From Bacteroidota bacterium (GTDB lineage: Bacteria > Bacteroidota > Bacteroidia > Chitinophagales > Chitinophagaceae), in the NCBI GenBank assembly GCA_023426425.1, contig JAFAAT010000171.1, positions 1 through 8,982 on the forward strand: a stretch of DNA of 8,982 bases, written 5' to 3'. The position numbers were made by a program, and so were the translations under genes. Each line of letters opens with the position of its first letter. Within the stretch, counting starts at the first letter, position 1. Positions 6,632-8,982 of the stretch are shown one piece after another. The notes under the pieces were generated by a model. It saw only the letters and a list, made by a program, of their open reading frames with translations. It had not been told where the DNA came from and did no database searches.

Positions 6632-7525
6632 ATGAAATTAACCATGAGAATATTATGCATCATATTGGCGTTGCTGCTCACCGGCAGCAACGCTTTTTCT
6701 CAATCAAATGACTATGGAAAGGTTTGGGTATTTGGATCTGGTGGGGTTTCTTTTAAAACTACTTTCGCTGCGTCGGGAGTTGTCGTAAGCTTCTTTGACT
6801 CGTCCGCTACCGGACCTCGCTTTAATAAGGGCAATTCCAATATCTGCGACAGTACAGGCAATCTAATTTTAGTCAGCGATGGGTATAGTGTTTACAATGC
6901 AGACAATGATTCGATAGACGGTGGCTATAAACTTGTACCTGATGAGGTGTTTGATTTTAATAACGGTTGGAGCAGCTACCCTCAGTCGTCTATTTTTCTT
7001 CCTGCTGGAGAAGGGAGGTATTACTTTGTTACACCTACAGCGTCGGACAACGAGGTACTCAACAAATGGATACCTACTGCACAAGGATGTTTTGATCTTT
7101 TGCTGTATAGTGTCATTGACATGAATGCAAACGGCGGAGCCGGAAACGTGGTGAAGAAAATGGTGCCTTTGCTGGAAAATGTAAAACTCAGTAAAAGCCA
7201 GATGATGGCGTGCAGGCATGGCGACGGCAAGAGCTGGTGGCTCCTGAAACAAGCTCAGGATACAAATGTGATTTACAAGTTCCTTTTTACCAAGGATACG
7301 GTACTCGGTCCGTTTATACAGGGTTTCTCTACCCCGAGATTTCTTCATGACATGGCAGGGCAGTCCGTATTTACCCGAGACGGCACGCGTTATGCTACTA
7401 CTTGCAGAGGGGCTAAGAAGATTTTCGTAGCAGATTTTGATCGCTGCAGTGGCGTGCTTTCAAATCCTTTGGTTTATGATGTACCTCCCGAATACACCCA
7501 TAATCCATTTGACACTTCAGAATAA
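6632..7525 (+). CDS. N-terminal open fragment of the T9SS-type gene, ended by premature TAA
   Basis: This is the 297-residue stretch that remains translatable from ATG 6632 to the in-frame TAA. It has the signal peptide (hydrophobic about residues 5-20, likely cleavage near AFS-Q) and the first part of the putative propeller domain, but no sorting domain. If exported it would reach the periplasm and could not be carried by T9SS. An alternative start at residue 5 (ATG 6644, MRILCIILALLL) gives an equally good signal peptide. I regard it as a gene remnant and not as a functional short protein. Confidence 0.6.
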   Translation: MKLTMRILCIILALLLTGSNAFSQSNDYGKVWVFGSGGVSFKTTFAASGVVVSFFDSSATGPRFNKGNSNICDSTGNLILVSDGYSVYNADNDSIDGGYKLVPDEVFDFNNGWSSYPQSSIFLPAGEGRYYFVTPTASDNEVLNKWIPTAQGCFDLLLYSVIDMNANGGAGNVVKKMVPLLENVKLSKSQMMACRHGDGKSWWLLKQAQDTNVIYKFLFTKDTVLGPFIQGFSTPRFLHDMAGQSVFTRDGTRYATTCRGAKKIFVADFDRCSGVLSNPLVYDVPPEYTHNPFDTSE

Positions 7526-7993
7526 GAACCCGGGACTGAAGGTCTGGCATTCTCTCCCAACGGCCGGTTTCTCTATGTATCCAAATACTACAATATTCAG
7601 CAACTGGACCTGCAAGATCCTGACTCTGCCACCGCCTGGGAAACTGTTGCTGGGTTGGATACCACGTGGGATTGGTTTCCTACCTATTCGTCTATCTACC
7701 TTGGACCAGATGATAAACTGTACGTAGGCTATTGGAGCGGACAAGGCGGTCAGATGAGCTATTTCAATTTTCCCGATCAGAAAGGTGCAGCCAGCGGGTT
7801 CTGTAAAAGATGTCTTCAATACCCGGGATTTCATTCCCAGGGCACCTACTACAACTTTGGTGTCACCACCCCACGCGCAATGCCTAACTACAAACTAGGC
7901 CCTGCCAATCCCATCTGCTGGCCGCTGGGTGTGGAAGAGACAACCGCCAAAATGAAATTCAAACTCTACCCCAACCCTGTCACTCCACACTAA
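7526..7993 (+). pseudogene. Middle fragment of the T9SS-type gene (same frame, after the TAA)
   Basis: Immediately after the premature stop the same frame runs open for 155 codons to TAA 7991-7993. It encodes GLAFSPNGRFLYVSKYYNI, a Trp/Tyr-rich segment (TWDWFPTYSSIYLGPDDKLY), the sequence CWPLGVEE and the first strand of the sorting domain (KFKLYPNPV). No convincing start codon lies at its beginning; a TTG at 7655 is the first open non-ATG candidate. Independent translation is therefore doubtful. Confidence 0.65.
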
Positions 7994-8187
7994 CAATAGA
8001 GTACGAACAAGCAGGAAGGCTGGAACTCATAGACATGTTGGGAAGAGTCGTTGAAACGGTACACTTGGAGGAACCCACAGGTACTAGCACACTGATTTCG
8101 GTCAGTGGGCTGTCTGCAGGGGTCTACAGCTATCGTTTCATAGTAGAGGGTAGTGCAAGGGAGCTTGGCAGGTTGGTGTTCCTGGAC
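7958..8187 (+). other. T9SS type A C-terminal sorting domain split by a -1 frameshift
   Basis: FKLYPNPV (7958-7981, frame 2) continues in frame 1 from 7981 as HSTLTIEYE, then GRLELIDMLGRVV, TSTLISVSGLSAGVYSY and finally GRLVFLD before TAA. This is the standard order of a T9SS type A domain: YPNP start, G-R turn, L-S-x-G-x-Y and a final G-x-L strand. The two frames join exactly at the valine/histidine boundary, pointing to loss of one base there (for example GTC-CAC becoming GTCAC). Such domains direct export through the type IX system and anchoring at the cell surface. Confidence 0.85.
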
Positions 8188-8198
8188 TAAATTTGGAC

Positions 8199-8612
8199 AT
8201 GACTTCTGCAGGATCCAATAGCCCAATATTGACGCAGTATATTCAGGATGTGCTTGAATTGCTATTGGATGATGACATAGAAGAATTTCAATGCGGGTTG
8301 TTAAGAAAACAACTGGAGTTTATAGAAAAGCTGGAGTATGAATATACAACTGTAGGCGTATTTGTCTCGTTTAGCTTATCAGATAGCGCTCAACCGTATG
8401 TTGTGAAAAATAAGAATTTACGGCTTGGTGGTGTGGTAATCTATTCAGATGAACTGGACATCAGTGCAGAGGCTGATGTTGTAGTATTTGAGGGAAAACT
8501 AGACTATCTGGAGATCTGGAGTCATGGTGATATTTATCCCGCTAGTGATCTGCAGCATTATAAACTAGTGCAGGAGTGGACGGGGGGAAAGGGTCGTGAG
8601 ATTCGGCGATAA
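8199..8612 (+). CDS. Small acidic cytosolic protein resembling immunity-type proteins; function unknown
   Basis: This 137-residue protein has no signal peptide or membrane segment. The N-terminal half is helical and acidic (YIQDVLELLLDDDIEEF, about residues 14-30). The C-terminal half is beta-rich with LGGVVIYSDELDI (76-88), ADVVVFEGKLDYLEIWSHGD (92-111) and a final YKLVQEW. The 'glycine strand, acidic turn, LEIW' pattern recalls small hypothetical proteins often found beside polymorphic-toxin cassettes as immunity factors, but I cannot assign a named family. ATG 8199 is preferred; TTG 8193 is also in frame but gives only two more residues. It begins 8 nt after the broken T9SS gene, with no Shine-Dalgarno. 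No toxin gene is visible in the window. Its G+C appears lower than that of the czc genes, which fits an accessory gene. The last codons fall in a G6 tract forming one arm of a long stem. Confidence 0.7.
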   Translation: MTSAGSNSPILTQYIQDVLELLLDDDIEEFQCGLLRKQLEFIEKLEYEYTTVGVFVSFSLSDSAQPYVVKNKNLRLGGVVIYSDELDISAEADVVVFEGKLDYLEIWSHGDIYPASDLQHYKLVQEWTGGKGREIRR

Positions 8613-8682
8613 TGCAAATTCCTGCAATCAATACATATCATCCTGCTGATATGATCCAGATTGCCGCGACCATTTTCCCCCC
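8582..8682. repeat. Long bulged inverted repeat spanning the end of the immunity-like gene, with an inner hairpin
   Basis: GGGGGGAAA (8582-8590) pairs perfectly with TTTCCCCCC (8674-8682). After a G-U pair and a single bulged A, GGTCG (8592-8596) pairs with CGACC (8667-8671), then one more G-U and one G-C pair, giving about 17 pairs. The enclosed segment contains a second perfect hairpin, CATATCA (8634-8640) with TGATATG (8647-8653), loop 6 nt. The stop codon 8610-8612 lies inside the large loop. A short T-rich stretch (TCTTTT, 8687-8692) follows, so a 3'-end or terminator role is possible. A remnant of a small mobile repeat is an alternative, but no target duplication is visible. Confidence 0.5.
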
Positions 8683-8883
8683 TCAATCTTTTCCGAAGCC
8701 TGTGCTGTGTACAACCTCATAATAGCCCAAACATTCCAAAGAACAAACGCAGATTATGTTCTCTCTCAAACGCATGTTTCCGCGAGTCATGAGCGAGTGT
8801 AGCAATCCCGATCTTCGCACGATCAGCGTTTACCTTAGAATCAGGCTGCTTCTCGTCCTGTTTTCCGCGCTGGGACACCCAAG
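8613..8883. other. Intergenic stretch without a confident gene
   Basis: This 271-bp stretch holds the right part of the stem structure described above and three weak reading frames. One is a 36-codon + frame whose ATG (8612) overlaps the preceding stop as TAATG and which ends at TAA 8720-8722. Another is a 43-codon + frame from ATG 8756 to TAG 8885-8887. The third is a minus-strand frame of about 53 codons from a GTG, rich in charged residues (VSQRGKQDEKQPD, AKIGIATLAHDSRK). None has a recognisable family, and they overlap each other, so I do not call any as a gene. A decayed gene or mobile-element remnant is possible. Confidence 0.5.
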
Positions 8884-8982
8884 TTAGCTTTTGAATAAAT
8901 CCAGTAGCCGCTGCTGTTCATCATTAGGCAAATAAAGCCTGGTTTCTGTAAGCTTTGATATTGGCGTTTGAATGGTTATCTT
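8884..8982 (-). CDS. C-terminal end of an unidentified minus-strand gene (truncated by window edge)
   Basis: Read on the minus strand from the window edge, the frame is open for 32 codons and ends at TAA (complement of 8884-8886). It gives a tail including KITIQTPISKLTETRLYLPN and DEQQRLLDLFKS. The composition, with a polar start and an amphipathic final helix, is protein-like. The length is short enough that an open frame by chance is not excluded, and no family is recognised. If real, it converges with the immunity-like gene. Confidence 0.4.
   Translation of the reverse strand, partial: KITIQTPISKLTETRLYLPNDEQQRLLDLFKS

Larger units (their letters stand above)
6632..8190 (+). pseudogene. 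Broken gene for a secreted T9SS-sorted protein, probably beta-propeller-like
   Basis: With two repairs this would encode about 519 residues: a signal peptide (RILCIILALLLTGSNAFSQ), an extracellular domain and a type A T9SS C-terminal sorting domain. Segments such as NSNICDSTGNLILVSDGY, QSVFTRDGTRYATT and GLAFSPNGRFLYVSKYY resemble blade-like repeats of beta-propeller proteins of Bacteroidota. The specific function is unknown. Lesion one is an in-frame TAA at 7523-7525; the same frame continues with clearly coding sequence (EPGTEGLAFSPNGRFLYVS). Lesion two is a one-base loss near 7979-7982: frame 2 reads KLYPNPV then stops at 7991-7993, while frame 1 continues HSTLTIEYE...GRVV...LSAGVYSY to TAA 8188-8190. 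Two independent lesions favour a true pseudogene over a sequencing error. The two ATGs at 6632 and 6644 are both plausible starts. Confidence 0.8.

Noticed and set aside
8188..8195. TAAATTTG match to the -7 promoter consensus before the immunity-like gene
   Set aside because: It ends only 3 nt before the ATG, which would require a leaderless transcript, and no -33 element is visible. It is likely chance overlap with the stop codon.

Overview
The window looks like a chromosomal accessory stretch from a Bacteroidota bacterium, most plausibly a Chitinophagaceae-like member. This is inferred from four traits: a CzcA-type RND pump fused to its own TolC-like domain, a DUF6660-type Cys/His-rich small protein directly upstream, a type IX secretion (T9SS) C-terminal sorting domain with the KLYPNP motif, and start codons lacking Shine-Dalgarno sequences. 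No rRNA, tRNA, CRISPR array or complete insertion sequence was seen.

Layout. Positions 2-139 hold the C-terminal tail of an oxidoreductase-like gene. It is followed by an AT-rich inverted repeat with a T-run (186-231) and a tract of degenerate ~25-nt repeats, some of them perfect palindromes (232-444). Next comes a three-gene heavy-metal efflux unit on the + strand: a DUF6660-type protein (475-789), the czcA-tolC fusion (862-5175) and a lipoprotein membrane-fusion subunit of CzcB type (5179-6393). The 72-bp gap before czcA carries two nested perfect inverted repeats. The gap before the adaptor gene is only 3 bp.

Positions 6394-6631 are non-coding and structured: three small GAA-loop hairpins spaced exactly 49 nt apart, then a longer imperfect inverted repeat. 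A secreted T9SS-type protein gene follows (6632-8190), broken by an in-frame TAA and by a -1 frameshift inside its sorting domain. Eight bases further on is a 137-aa cytosolic protein resembling small immunity-type proteins (8199-8612). Its 3' end lies in one arm of a ~100-nt stem structure. The last ~370 bases contain no confident gene except the C-terminal end of a minus-strand gene running off the window edge.

How the genes work together. The fusion protein would supply both the inner-membrane proton/metal antiporter and the outer-membrane channel, and the lipoprotein adaptor would join them in the periplasm. One short operon therefore encodes a whole tripartite exporter. The pump keeps the Asp/Asp/Glu proton-relay signature of TM4 and lacks two of the three CusA methionines, so divalent cations (Co/Zn/Cd/Ni class) are likelier substrates than Cu(I)/Ag(I); this is an inference. 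The most interesting signals are the nested inverted repeats between DUF6660 and czcA, the signal-peptide-like segment at the RND/TolC junction, and the evenly spaced hairpins after the operon.
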